Assembly (NCBI RefSeq): GCF_002443255.2
Contig: NW_019211456.1
Location: 39,845,891 to 39,909,890 of the forward strand
Direction: 5' to 3'
Length of the DNA stretch: 64,000 bases
Source of the DNA: Varroa destructor
Taxonomy: Eukaryota > Arthropoda > Arachnida > Mesostigmata > Varroidae
The translations under genes and the position numbers were made by a program. The notes beneath the pieces were generated by a model that was not told where the DNA came from, searched no databases, and was given only the letters and a program-made list of their open reading frames with translations. Positions within the stretch are counted from its first letter, which is position 1; each line of letters starts with the position of its first letter. Positions 52,901 through 64,000 of this stretch are shown here, piece after piece.

Positions 52901-55826
52901 AACTAAAATCGCATATTTTATGATAGGCTATTCGATGCTGCTAAGGTTACGTTTAGGTGTAATGCCTAACCAAGGTTGATATCATTATTGTGGATATTTT
53001 ATACGAAAAACACTGACGGTATAGAGAATAATCCTGTCGTCGAAAAGTTCTCGAAGAGAGGCCATCCTTGAGTAACGTAAAAGATAATAGTAATTATCAT
53101 CTCGCAGTACAAAAGATTTTTCGAGATCGTTTCGTTGAGTACACTTTTAGTGCTCATTAAACGTGGACCATTTTCTGCCTTTCCACTAACCAGCTCGCTA
53201 CAGGTGTTCTCGCTGAGTGAAAAAATCAATCGATTTACTCGTCACGCTGGCTGCTACTGGCAGAAATGATTAACGTAATTAGGATTTTTTAAAACTTTGC
53301 CTTAACTATTCGAATATATAAAAAAGCATTCGAAAACGTAATCAGTGTAATAATATTTTTCGATCGTTGCTTGCAGGACGAGATAAATTAACAGCAGATT
53401 ATTATTTGAATTAGGGTCTCGCTATAAACTGCAAAGCACAATTGTTGAGGTAACCGTTGTCATGCGGCTAAATCAGCGTTTGTTTAGCATTATAAAAATA
53501 TTTGGATAAATCACAACAGTTTCGACGTGTTGGTGATAAGGTCCTGTCTGTTTTAGCAGGCGGTCGTTCGTTATGGTATGAGCAGATTTGCTTTGTTACA
53601 AAATATAGTTTACGTCAGTCTGGCATATTTTCAATGAATCTGGTAACTCTTGTATCCTCATATCCTTCAATACTAGTAATTGAAAGATTATTTTAACTGA
53701 TATAGAATTCAGTAAAGTCTGTTCTTGGCTCGTGCTTTTCGTCCCCAATTAAATGCATACTATTAAAGCCGAGAATTCGCCGTTCTTAAAAACATACTTC
53801 AAGCATGAATAAAAATGTTATTTTTTTTTTTAATCCGTTTGTGACTGCAAACATCGCTATGTCGAATGCGAATTACGATTTGTGCTATAAATATATGTGC
53901 ATTCGATGGGCTCGAATCACTTGAGGGTTACTAAATAGATCATTCATGTTTAGGCAGTATGAGTTTCGATTTGAGGGTGTGTTGCGTACAAAGGGTTATT
54001 TTTAACTCTCTCATACGCAATTTTGTAAGTTGGATATTCAGGAAGCCCACTTAAATTTACTGTATGAATGGAGGTGAGTGCGTGCATTTAGCCATCATCG
54101 TACATTTTCGGCACATTTTTTGTTCCAAAATAGGCTTTTTAATGTGTAAATGAAGAATAATTCTATATATATATATATATATATTGTGCAGGCAAAATGT
54201 TCCGAATAAAATCTACAGATAAATCGAACAGGAGCAGATTCGTAGCATTGGCACCTTTTAGAGGGCACCACGACAGTACCATTAGAACGAAATCTTTTTG
54301 AAGAAACTGTAATGAACAGACAACGAGGTAGCGTAAGAATTCGACTGAGGCTAAAGAAGATATTTTAGTTAGTTTGGGGCAGCTCAGAAGGCATTGCTAA
54401 TTTAGTAGCTAGAACAGCGCAAACTGGTGCAAACAAAAAGGTGCGAAATTCGACAGTCATTTGTCACTATGATAAATGATGGGACTTTAGCCAAAAATAA
54501 AAACAAAACAGCCATGCAGCGATGTACCCGTATACAAGTGGCTAAACGTACCAATCGGAATATACAATGGCTGTTACGATTCACATCATATGCCACTGTA
54601 CGTTTTTTTTTTCTTTTGTTACAATTTTGCTTTTACGATTCCAGTACGCAAACCTCTTCTCCGACCGAAACGCTCCCGGCTTAATACGTCTGTGTGCTCG
54701 TGTACGCGATGCGATAGAAACTGTTCCCGCTTTTTTAACGGTTATTATAGCTGACCAATCAATAATTCAACGTATATCAGGGACAGCGTGCGATTGTTGA
54801 CCGCTCAGTGTGGCATAACGATCGCTGACGGTGTTGTTTAATGCGGCAGGTGCAGTACGTGAGATAGTACACGCAACATTGAATAGTAACATATATAGTA
54901 ACAGAGATAGACACTAGATATTGCAGTCATATTATAGGATACGTAGAGGGCGCCACGTGGACGATGTGGTGGCTACAACGATGGCACTGTTTGCCTTTGA
55001 CTTTGTGCCACCGCTAAACTAGCTTGATCGGACACTTGGGTGTTTGAGATCTGTTTTCTTTTGTGGCTACAGCCACTCGTTTGTGGGCATCTGGGTAAAG
55101 TAGGTGTTAGTGAATAGTACGTGTCCCCCGTACGTGTTAAATTACTAATCGATACATATCTGTTGCTCTGTAGTTGCATGTTGTTTACCCACTTGTACTT
55201 GTTTTTGGTCGTAATGATTGCTTCTGAAATATCCCTGACGATTGGATGTGATGTCAAATAACCTCATTTCTGTATATGCTGATCTGATTATTTGACTAGT
55301 TTTATAGTACACAGTTCCGAATGAGACAATGAAGTTTATTGGACTGGTTACTGAATGATGCTGCTGACTAATTAGCCGGGGCTGTATAAATTGTGTTTGA
55401 TAGGATAGTCAGAACGCTTGGTTCGTATCAAATTGCGTGTTTAAATTAATGAAACAGTAGAATACAAAACAATGTGTATACGTCGTCAATACATTAGCAT
55501 TTTGATTTGTTTGACATACACTGCTTGTTCAAAGGCGAGCTCGGACACAAACAAAAAAGACGAAACTAAGCTTTGTGCCCAGGTAAGACATCTATACATG
55601 GAGTGGATTTTGAAGAAGGTAATATGTAGTCATAATGCGGACTAGCAACAATAGAAAAAATTGGTTTGAAAAAGAAACGCCATCGCCATTGTTTTTATGA
55701 TGAAAGGTTGTCCCCGAATGTGCTTGTTTTCGGTTAAAATCGCCCTTTTACCCCTGAAGCTCAAAGTTGATGACCAGTTATGGCTTTAAATTGCCACCAT
55801 TGTTACTAATTCAATCAAGTGTAGCG

Positions 55827-55896
<70 letters not shown>

Positions 55897-58800
55897 GGCG
55901 TTTCACGGAAAGAGCGAAGGAAATCCATTGCGTACCCTGCACTTAACTCTGGATATGGTGTAACTGAAATATTCATCTATTCCGTAGCGATACAACGTCA
56001 TTATTGCTAGGGCAGATAACTCACAGCCTTCCTTTCGTACATTTTTTGTTGTTAGCATGGTTCCCATTTTGTTTGACCTAAAAAACATTTATACATAATT
56101 GTGAATGATGCCTTAAAATTATAGATTTGGAGCTGTAACTCAATTGGAGAATAAGCTGCACAACATTGAAAGTGGCGTCTCAGCAAAGGCTGTATGCAGT
56201 AATATTCGTATTAATTGTATAACTCTATAGTGATTTAGAATTTATATGTTTCGTCTAGTATGCCTTGTAGAATGTGTGTGTATGTAAGAAACTAGTGTCT
56301 GCTTTTCGATTCGCCTTGCGCAGCTGGCCGCGACATCTTTATGAATGTGGCGTGTTCATGACATCATCAGCTCTTGCAGTTGTTTACGTCTATCTCTATC
56401 CCTTTCTTTCGTTCTGCATGTATAGGAAGGAATGCAAGGCATCGTGTTTGTCAGTTTTCTACCGTGACGCGATTCGGCGCTACTGTTTTACCGGGACGCG
56501 CTAGCAGCGTGACAATTTCGGTAATAAGGCTCGCATAGCTACGACAGCTGCTGCTTTGTCACATTACAGATTTACTGGCTTTTCCCGGTACGATCGGCGA
56601 GTTCCAGCATCGCATTTCGATCGTGTTGTCAAATCCGTGCACGTCCGTGCCGGGGTGTAGATTCAATGCATGTTTTTGTATGTCACAAAGACGGGTCTTA
56701 GCATCGATCCACGTGTCAGACGTGCGACCAGTAGAAAATGACCGAACGGAACGCTTCTTCCGAAGCGCTATTCGAACGTCTATCTTTTTGTACGCGAGGG
56801 TTGTCCGTCGGTGCAAGGTCGAAGACCCCCTTGTTGTCACTAACAATTATATGAAAGAAACGCGCTTGTACTATAAAGTTGTTGATGTTGGAAGCTAAAG
56901 AGCGCCAAACGAAGGGACAAAGAAAGCTTACGTGCTAAAAGACACGCCTTTTTTATCTATAACAAAAGGTGTAGAAGCAACACAATCTCTGAACACGCGA
57001 TTCTAATTAATTAGAACACATAATAAATATACGCAGACGCAGCACACAATAGCGGAAAAAAGTATGGACCTGTGCGTATGTATGGAGTTGCAAAAACTGC
57101 TATTGCCTGTCCTATTTGGCCTCCTGTTAATCGGGCCGATGTGTGTCAGTTTATAGCTCACACTTACCTACAGATATAGCGTAGTACACTGCTAACTACA
57201 GTGCGGGTAACTACTTGTTTAAATTTGTTTATTACCTAGGAATACGATGTAGTATATAAATGACTATTGAATTTTGATAGTACTGAATGCCAATGAAATA
57301 CTTGCCCGAATAACAATTGGAATTTACAGTCGTCCTAGTGTCACATTCGTCATGCGATTGTCCACCGACGATCGTCGAATTGCTAAATGGCCGTCACCGA
57401 GTGATCTGTTGCTAGAAGAGGCGGCAGCGTCGTCGTCGTCGGCGGCGACGACGTCAACGACAGCAATAGTTAGCGTGACCATAGGTAGAACAATTAACGA
57501 GTGTTTTTGCCCCCCTGAGCAGGACAGTAGTCTGGTGGCCAGCGCCGAGTGCCAATTGAACACGCTCACAGAAGGAAAACGGAATGAAACGACATTGTAC
57601 ATGTTAGGTCGTGTTAAGCTGCTATCGTCAGCTTCAACAATGTGCGCCCAAGCAACGTAGGAAGCGGTCAAAGTGCCTTGCCACAATCGCACTCTCAATG
57701 TCATCCCTATCCGACATAGGCGGGCGGACAAACGCGCACGAAGAGAACGTCGCTTCTTGAATTCGCATCGACGGGGGCACCTATACAGAAAAATTTTCTT
57801 TCTGTTATACGAAACATAGCAAAAAATGGCAAAGCTGATCAAGCTAAAAGACTTGGTTGAATCAAGCAGCCCTGTATAAGAGAAGGAGGTCGCACTTATT
57901 GATAGCGACATCAGTATTTATTGATGAGTAGTGCCACTAATGGCAAACAGCGGTACAGGTTTATCTGCACTGGGACTCCTTAAAGACAAAAGCAGTTGTA
58001 AAACCTGTTACAGCTTTAAAGCTGGTTTCTACGTATTCTATGATAATCTTGATTAGGGTAGCATTACGACTCTTTTAAGTACTGAAGTTCTTACAAAGAC
58101 ATCAGTTGTTGTTGTTGTTCGTTAATGAGGTCGACCCTTTGCAATCTACCTGGCCGGCAAATTCATTAATGGTAACTAGATGAGATAGCAATAGTTCATA
58201 TTTACTCATAACAATGGTTCTTTTCGAAAACGACTTCCGAGATTGAGAAACCATAAAATATAAACAAATCAAAAGAGCCTCTCAAAGGGTTTATTGCAGT
58301 TTGTATAATACGTGAGGATAAGTTCTAAGAACGCAGTGGCTGCTACGTCATAAATTAGCCCTTTTATCTTGACTGTGGAAAAGTAATTTCCAACTCATTA
58401 CCAGCGGTGGTAAAAAAACAAATAGAATATAAGGTAGTGTAATAAAGAGAATCGGTGTTTTTCTATACGTCATAATGGACCCCTCTCGATTTTCTCCTTA
58501 TATTTTATTTCTTTTCTTTGCTTTCAGAAGTGCCAAATGGCGAAAATTCGGCCGCACTACGTCCACCGCCACGAACGAAAGAAGTCACAATTCATGGACA
58601 GACCGTCAAGCTCAAATACTGCTTTACCTGCAGAATTTTCAGGCCGCCAAGGGCTTCGCACTGCAGCCTGTGTGATAACTGTGTCGGTGAGTTTCCTTTT
58701 GTTTACCTACTCACTTTACGAAATCTTCACGGAGTCAACATAGGCAAATTAAATGTACACCGTTAATTATCTTACTAATTACTCGTAAATCTGCTTAGTG

Positions 58801-60739
58801 TAAAGCAGCGCGGCATTTCGAAGACTTTTTACATGCGAACGAGCTGCTGTAATATAAAGATTCCTTACCATATACATGCTTTCAGGTTGTGGAGACTTTG
58901 CATTTGCTTTCAAATCATTCTGTTGTACTCTCTATCCAGCCTTACATCGATTTCGCGTACTGCTAGCTTCATAGTGTTTACACTTTCAATAAGCGACTGT
59001 GTCAAAATTTACTCGGCAAAGTCGGATAAAACTAATTTTACAGTCGTGGCATGTTTTTTGAAGAAGTCAAGGCGAAGTATTTTCAAAAAGCAAGTTTGTG
59101 GCAATTTGAAGCAATTAGTTTACTTCTCTTGCACCCTGTAAGTGCACCGCATTGCCTTGTATGACTTAGGACTTATCAGGTGGACTTCGGACATCGACGT
59201 TGACATAGAGCGCCAACAGTTTCGTTTGTTGTAGGATCTCCAGAATTTCGTATGACAGGATGCTCTTTGATGGAATCCGGGCTGGCTGTCCAACGGAGGC
59301 ATATAAACCTTGACGGACGTACTGAGTAATGGCGTAGTGAAATTTCAGATCAATTTCTTCCACCTTCTTTTTATCTAACGTATCGAAAATGTCGACCTGA
59401 AATATAGAACGATGGTATAACGAGTTTTTATGAAATTTCCGTGAAGCGCATAACTATTGCAGATGGAATTTTTCCTTCAAGTGCTAACCGAACGATGCTA
59501 CACCGTCGGCAGCTAGTACCAAACTTGACAAAGTAGTAGAAAGCTTTTTGCCATCGGTTTTTTGAAAACTGGTGCAGCTGTGAAGTACTGATGCGCTCAT
59601 CATCGTCTAAGTAAGCTTCAAAGAAAAAAAACTGCCCATCCAACAGTGACATTGCTGTTCGATCTCTAAAATTCGCTGGTTTCAGGTTACAATAATCAGT
59701 CAGAACGGACTCTTGCTTAGATTTAGAGCAGATCATCGGAAACCAGAAAAAGCGGGGGAGGTCTGTTCATAATATACAGTGAACCTGGACTGTTATCGCA
59801 GTAATAGTTGGCCTCCTTGCGCATCTTTACTGCACACTTAATTAGTTTCAAATCAGCCATAGCAGATAGCGGAAGTACGCACATTCTGCACATGAAGCTC
59901 TTGTACAAAGTACATAAATGGATGAGAACCTTTAAAGGAAAAGTGCTAATCCTTCTAGGTGCCCACCAGCCTAACATACTCAATGCATGCTCCTCAGAAT
60001 GATTAGACGTTGTTCAAGTTCGTCGGACGACCTTTCTGCTAGTAGCAGATTTTGCAGAAGATCAAACTATAGCTTTTGTCAAACGAATCAGAATGACTAC
60101 CAGGTGCTCCCTTGGCAGATGGAGCAAAAAAAAGCAAAGGCATTTGCATATAGTTTACACACCTGTATATACGTATATGAGTATATTTGAATCGTGACTA
60201 GTCATCTGCTTGTACGTGAAACAAATGCGTGTAAAGCAAACACTGCTTGGGAAATTAGAAACATTTTAATTCCTTAAAAAAAACGGCTTAATTCCACCGT
60301 CCAACTTGTGAAGAATCATGACCTTTTATGAACTAGTATATCGCTGAGGTATCTAAGGCACAACTTATTTACTTTAGTTTTGCTAGAACCGCCCTTTTGG
60401 ATAACGTGTGATAGGATATAACCTGAGGAACAGCTATATCGTAACTCCAAACCTTACGATGGTCAGCTTTATTAGTCAATGACATACAGAAAGAGTACAA
60501 AGTGAACAAATCTTAAATATTTCGTAAATTTAGACTGAAAATCGTACTGGTCGTTAAAATATTACTTAAAAGTGATTAGAAGCTAATAATAAAACCTTGA
60601 TCTCCGCTAAATAACATAACGGTATTTTTATACCAAAAAACTCTTCGCTGAATTTCACAGTACACCTTGTGTCATATATAGTCGGAATCGGAACTGCTGA
60701 TGTTTTCTGACTAACATATTTATTGAACGACACATATGA

Positions 60740-60795
<56 letters not shown>

Positions 60796-63417
60796 GTGTT
60801 TGTTTTGCTAAACACCCGATTTGACCCAATCGTATTTTTCTAGATCGCTTCGATCATCATTGCCCATGGGTGGGGAACTGTGTCGGCCGACGTAATTACC
60901 GCTACTTCTACCTGTTCATCGTATCATTAGCCGCGCTTTGCATCTTCATCTTTGCGTGCGTCATAACACGGCTGGTTTTCGAAGCGCGAACAAAGGAGTC
61001 TCTACCCGACACACTACGGGACAACCCCGCATCATGTATCGAATGCGTCGTCTGCTTCTTCTCACTGTGGAGCATTCTAGGCCTGGCTGGCTTCCACACT
61101 TATCTAACAACAGCTAACCAAACAACCAACGAGGATGTAAGTCCTAACGAACGTTAACCGACCGCAAACAGCTGATACACACCGATCTATGCACGATGCG
61201 TACGCGCATTGAGCATGCCAAAAGCCATATATAAAAGGACAATTGTCCAAATAACAACTAGCTATTGTTTGTGTGTAGCAGGTCAATCCAAATGATGAAA
61301 TATCAAAAATCACATTACTAATTCAACGTTTTTGACGATATATGCCACGTGTACACCACGGATTGTCACAAGCATTACTTGTTCACGGTCCGCGGCACAA
61401 ATCGGTTTCCATTCGTTCCTTTTTTATTTGATCTGGTGTTTACCATACACGCATACCTACGATTCAATACAGTCAGTTAACATGTTCCTATAGCTATTTA
61501 GTATATTTTACTCATCTACATTGTTTCATAGTTCATCTGTTTCTATTAATGCTAGTGCTTTTTCTAATAAAGTGAGCTGTTTTTGATATTGGATCTATGC
61601 TCATTACTTGTTTATCTTTGTATGCAGTATTTTGGCCAACCTGCTCGTTACCTACTCAGTTACCCTATTGGAATCATGGCTACTTCCTGCACACAAGACC
61701 GTCGTTTCTTCGGCCCTTCTGAGTCGAAATCAGCAGGGGCTTGTTCCGATAATATCACGGTTGCTGTTATTACCGATTTTACGTAGTAGCATAAGTACCG
61801 CATAGGTGATACATTTAGAATACAATCTTGTCTTGTTTATATTTATGTTATTTATCAGATTTCCTTCTCTGAATATAGAGATAGTGTAGTTGTATAAGCA
61901 AGACAGAGGGAATGATATTTCCATGGTTCCTAAGTTGCTTTCTAATCCTAAACACCGCACGGAAAATAGACGAATACATCTCTGATGAAATCTTCCGGAG
62001 AGGGTTCTGCTTCTTCTTATTGACGTAAGTTATCGTAGAATGAATGTTTTAGTCCAAGGCAACTCGTAGCGAAATGAAGTAGCTAGCTTACGCTGAAGCT
62101 GCAGAAGCTTATATGAATGTTAAAGCTATATGAATATAGAGCCGTCTATATGCTAAAATAATTTTTAGCAAAGGCGACAGGCTAGATTAAACACGTGTAT
62201 CCCTACAAAAGTTGATGTCATTAAAAACAAATAAGAGTTTTGTTTCCGTCGTAGAAAAATAAGCTTTATTTATTTCATCTGAACTATGAATTATCACTAC
62301 GAGGGGCCGTCCGGAAGGCACATGGCACAACTAGGTCCGTTCTAGTCTCCCGTCGAAACCGCAAAAAACTGGCCTACGTTGCGGATTGTCAGCCCTGATG
62401 TGGAGTATTATGTGGCATGTTTCTTTAACAGGTCTATAAAATGACATTAGTAACTATCTCTGAACGCTACAGCCTAAATCAGCAATAACCATTTGTTTAT
62501 CATAACAACGAACCGATGCCTATTAGCCAGCTAGATTATACCGCCCCAATGTAAGAAATTGACGATATCTTGTTTCTTATATAAATAAAGACCATTTGCC
62601 ATATATAATTCACCTCACACTAATTTTTGTTTTCTGCTTCCAGATCAAAGGATCATTCTCATCTCGCCGGGGGGCAGACGTTCGCAATCCGTATTCGCAG
62701 GGGTCTTGTATAGCCAACTGTGCTGGTGTGCTGTGTGCGCCTATACCTCCATCGTTAATTGCTCGAAGAAGTTACGTTGATAGTGGGTCAAGGATTACAA
62801 CCATCCGACCCTTTAGCACTGTGCATGCCAGCTCGAAGGTACATTTTCTTACGTACGTCGGTATAACGTTACAATGGATTGCCCATGTTCTAGAGAACCT
62901 TATAAAGTACTAGAGAACTTTAGAATATTAGTAATTAAGGTGATCTTTTAACAAAGCTACAATACTATTTTATTGAATAGCCGTTTGTTCCCCTAACTTT
63001 TCTAACTATTATCATACGTACTATCTGTCTCATAGAATGGATCGCAGCATAATTTAGCCGGAGGTCAGCAGGTCGCTGCTGGAGGCATCCCTCTAAGCCA
63101 GCTGGACAGGGTTGAGAGAATGGTTAGTGGTGATGGCCGAGGAGGCGGTGGAAACAACGGGGGCCACGGGCTCGGTAATCTTGCCATGTCAACGGGACAA
63201 CCAGATGGATTAGGACCTGCCGATAGTCGACATCTCGTTGCTCACATAGGCCATCCTGGACACCAAAGTCGTGCCACATCGGCCCCGCCTGCCACGTGGA
63301 ATCCACATCTTAATTCACAGCAGCAGCAGCAGCAGCAGCATCAACAGCTGCATCGACAACAACAGCAGTTTCGTGGTCACGATCGAGCGGGTACTCTCCC
63401 AGCTCAACATATACAAG
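37847..63417 (+). CDS. ZDHHC14/18: DHHC palmitoyltransferase, app / ZDHHC9-14-18 class
   Basis: A membrane S-acyltransferase that palmitoylates cysteines. The Drosophila relative approximated acts on Fat/Dachs signalling. Exons: 37847-38124, 48007-48167, 58528-58686, 60844-61136, 62644-62838 and 63036-63417, all in frame (489 codons plus 1 base, still open). Family marks: [20 protein letters not shown], then membrane helix 1 (~72-93), helix 2 (~104-122), [14 protein letters not shown], the zinc-binding Cys-rich domain (C178, C181, H191, C192, C195, C198), catalytic DHHC at 203-206, helices 3 and 4 (~220-242, ~264-286), and the TTxE motif TTNE at 293-296. The Gly-rich N-terminus and the Gly/Gln-rich tail with seven CAG codons are outside the conserved core. 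The ATG has A at -3. Introns 1 and 2 are ~10 kb each. Confidence 0.93.
38632..38672. repeat. Two adjacent palindromes, the second a GC-rich hairpin
   Basis: Positions 38632-38645 read TAGAGTCGACTCTA, a perfect 14-bp palindrome. Directly after it, 38646-38655 (GCCGCCCCGG) pairs perfectly with 38663-38672 (CCGGGGCGGC) around the loop CTTATTA. The surrounding DNA is AT-rich. Confidence 0.9.
38928..39107 (+). other. Exon-like frame in DHHC intron 1
   Basis: After TTTGCCAG the frame reads [20 protein letters not shown], then [15 protein letters not shown], and stops at 39105-39107. Composition and codons look coding in the first ~35 residues. I do not recognise it, and its phases do not fit simple inclusion between DHHC exons 1 and 2. 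It could be an exon of a nested gene, a retrocopy or chance. Confidence 0.2.
39387..39414. repeat. (AT)n microsatellite
   Basis: AT tract with one C interruption. Confidence 0.9.
40912..40945. repeat. (AT)17 microsatellite
   Basis: About 17 uninterrupted AT units in DHHC intron 1. Confidence 0.95.
44041..44078. repeat. TA tract flanked by 7-bp inverted arms
   Basis: GTTCACA at 44041-44047 and TGTGAAC at 44072-44078 enclose a (TA)n stretch, so the whole 38-nt block can fold back on itself. Confidence 0.75.
49524..49570. repeat. Near-perfect inverted repeat, 21-bp arms
   Basis: The arms 49524-49544 and 49550-49570 pair over 21 bp with one mismatch around the 5-nt loop ATGTG. The outer 15 bp (CGCTCAAAGAATTGC) are perfect. 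Confidence 0.88.
54164..54184. repeat. (TA)n microsatellite
   Basis: About ten TA units. Confidence 0.9.
55828..55893. repeat. (TA)33 microsatellite
   Basis: Sixty-six uninterrupted bases of TA, the longest simple repeat in the window. Confidence 0.97.
59166..59396 (-). CDS. Probable 3' exon of a nested minus-strand gene
   Basis: After an acceptor (ATATTTCAG) at 59400-59397, 76 codons run open to TAA at 59168-59166. The frame reads [20 protein letters not shown], includes [20 protein letters not shown] and [20 protein letters not shown], and ends [10 protein letters not shown]. The sequence is helix-rich and reads like a conserved domain. I do not recognise it. It lies inside DHHC intron 3 on the opposite strand. 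The join to the frame at 59428-59736 is unclear in phase, so this may be a real nested gene or a decaying copy of one. Confidence 0.45.
   Translation of the reverse strand, partial: VDIFDTLDKKKVEEIDLKFHYAITQYVRQGLYASVGQPARIPSKSILSYEILEILQQTKLLALYVNVDVRSPPDKS
59428..59736 (-). CDS. Probable upstream exon of the nested minus-strand gene
   Basis: An open frame whose likely coding part starts near 59715 (acceptor TCTAAG after a pyrimidine stretch). It includes [40 protein letters not shown] and [12 protein letters not shown] donor G|GTACTA follows KFG, but it leaves phase 1 while the next exon (59396) starts in phase 0. So either a different border is used or the frame is broken. Two more coding-like minus frames lie just upstream (about 59720-60015 and 59980-60065), also interrupted. 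Unrecognised. Confidence 0.4.
   Translation of the reverse strand: MICSKSKQESVLTDYCNLKPANFRDRTAMSLLDGQFFFFEAYLDDDERISTSQLHQFSKNRWQKAFYYFVKFGTSCRRCSIVRLALEGKIPSAIVMRFTEIS
60742..60796. repeat. (AT)n then (GTAT)n compound microsatellite
   Basis: AT units at 60742-60773 pass into TATG units up to ~60796, ending ~45 bp before DHHC exon 4. Confidence 0.93.
61137..62643 (+). other. Intron 4 of the DHHC gene
   Basis: AT-rich. ORFs 61583-61805 and 61730-61960 have no recognisable content. Nothing else seen. Confidence 0.6.
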
Positions 63418-63838
63418 GTAAGTTGCGATTTAAACTTAGAACTAGATTATCCTATGTCGGGCGATTGCGAACTTAATTTTTCGATAAGTTGTCAACCTGC
63501 AGAAGACCTATTCTGAGAAATTAAAAATTCGTGCAGCAGCTTTAATACCTACAATAATAATATCCTGTTTAGAATTATTTATTGTTGTTTTTTGTTATAA
63601 TTTTTTTTTGACTAATCATTGATATTTATAAGACTAAAAACAGTTGTGTGAAGTTGCAGATCGTAACAAGTATTGGCCTGATTTGTATTAAAGCAGTATT
63701 CTTACAAAAGTTACCTATGGGTCCTTAACTCCACACAGAGGTGTATATTTCTATATAAGCAGTACTCTGATTTTTCTCTAAAATATATTTGTCTATAGTT
63801 GATCTATTTGGAGTATCAGTAATCAGACTTGTTTTTAG

Positions 63839-63876
63839 GTGCAAGTCTCGTAGATTATGTTCAAGTTGAACTTTAG
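63839..63876 (+). CDS. ZDHHC14/18: Tentative terminal exon of the DHHC gene
   Basis: After TTGTTTTTAG the sequence completes the split codon of exon 6 (G plus GT) and reads GASLVDYVQVEL, then TAG at 63874-63876. This would give a 501-residue protein. The acceptor is fair, but the tail is not conserved in the family. An alternative acceptor near 63660 would add only DRNKYWPDLY. The gene may instead continue past the window. Confidence 0.3.
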
Positions 63877-63911
63877 TAAACAGTACATTCTGGTGACACA
63901 ATTTATGAGAT

Positions 63912-63930
63912 ATGATGATGATGATGATGA
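63912..63930. repeat. (ATG)n microsatellite
   Basis: Six ATG units near the right edge. Confidence 0.85.
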
Positions 63931-64000
63931 AAAGGTAAGCCAGGTAACACGTCTATTATACCGTTTACTCGACACCTCAGCCCAGAGGACGTTATCGGCC

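Larger units (their letters stand above)
48168..58527 (+). other. Intron 2 of the DHHC gene
   Basis: It holds a 47-nt near-perfect hairpin (49524-49570), (TA)n tracts (54164-54184; 55828-55893, 33 units) and three patches less AT-rich than the rest, about 50.95-51.2, 52.44-52.75 and 56.3-57.8 kb. ORFs in these patches (50948-51183, 52500-52721, 56559-56898, 57274-57911) overlap on both strands and match no family I know. Confidence 0.5.
58687..60843 (+). other. Intron 3 of the DHHC gene
   Basis: The left half carries minus-strand coding-like frames (59166-59396 and 59428-59736, listed separately). The right end has a (AT)n tract followed by (GTAT)n just before the acceptor of exon 4. Confidence 0.5.

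Noticed and set aside
57324..57911. 195-codon minus-strand ORF as a gene
   Set aside because: No recognisable domain, no splice evidence, and it overlaps a plus-strand ORF in a CG-richer patch where long chance frames are expected.

Overview
This is a piece of an animal nuclear genome. Several genes are split into short exons with GT-AG introns. Non-coding DNA is AT-rich and carries many (TA)n tracts, and one dead mariner-type transposon is present. The protein set (PIG-T, Elongin A, a syntaxin-7/12 type SNARE, an app/ZDHHC14-18 type palmitoyltransferase) is typical of arthropods. My best guess is a mite or other chelicerate, but nothing here proves it. There is no operon, CRISPR array or other prokaryotic feature.

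Layout, left to right. (1) 1-959, minus: the first 319 codons of an unrecognised Lys/Ser-rich protein that runs off the left edge; its tail is a 9-residue tandem repeat. (2) 2094-5723, minus: seven exons of PIGT, a subunit of GPI transamidase. The last ~200 residues are not found in the window. (3) 6686-6872, minus: one exon-like open frame of an unknown gene. (4) 8758-13214, plus: complete eight-exon Elongin A (676 aa). (5) 17930-19118, minus: the last two exons of an unknown single-pass membrane protein. (6) 19.1-25.7 kb: no gene I can support. (7) 25696-35355, minus: endosomal Qa-SNARE (264 aa) in two coding exons, separated by an 8.9 kb intron that holds the mariner remnant. (8) 37847 to the right edge, plus: a DHHC palmitoyltransferase, six certain exons and one tentative terminal exon, spread over 26 kb with ~10 kb introns 1 and 2. 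Intron 3 holds minus-strand coding-like frames (59166-59736).

The genes are independent housekeeping or trafficking genes. Three of the four recognised ones act in the endomembrane system: GPI anchoring in the ER, endosomal fusion, and palmitoylation in Golgi or plasma membrane. I see no sign that this neighbourhood is functional. The syntaxin and DHHC genes diverge from a ~2.5 kb interval that must hold both promoters. I found no convincing undescribed system. The best leads are the incomplete PIGT, a 110-codon upstream ORF whose stop overlaps the DHHC start codon (ATGA), three tight hairpins in introns, and the nested minus-strand frames in DHHC intron 3.
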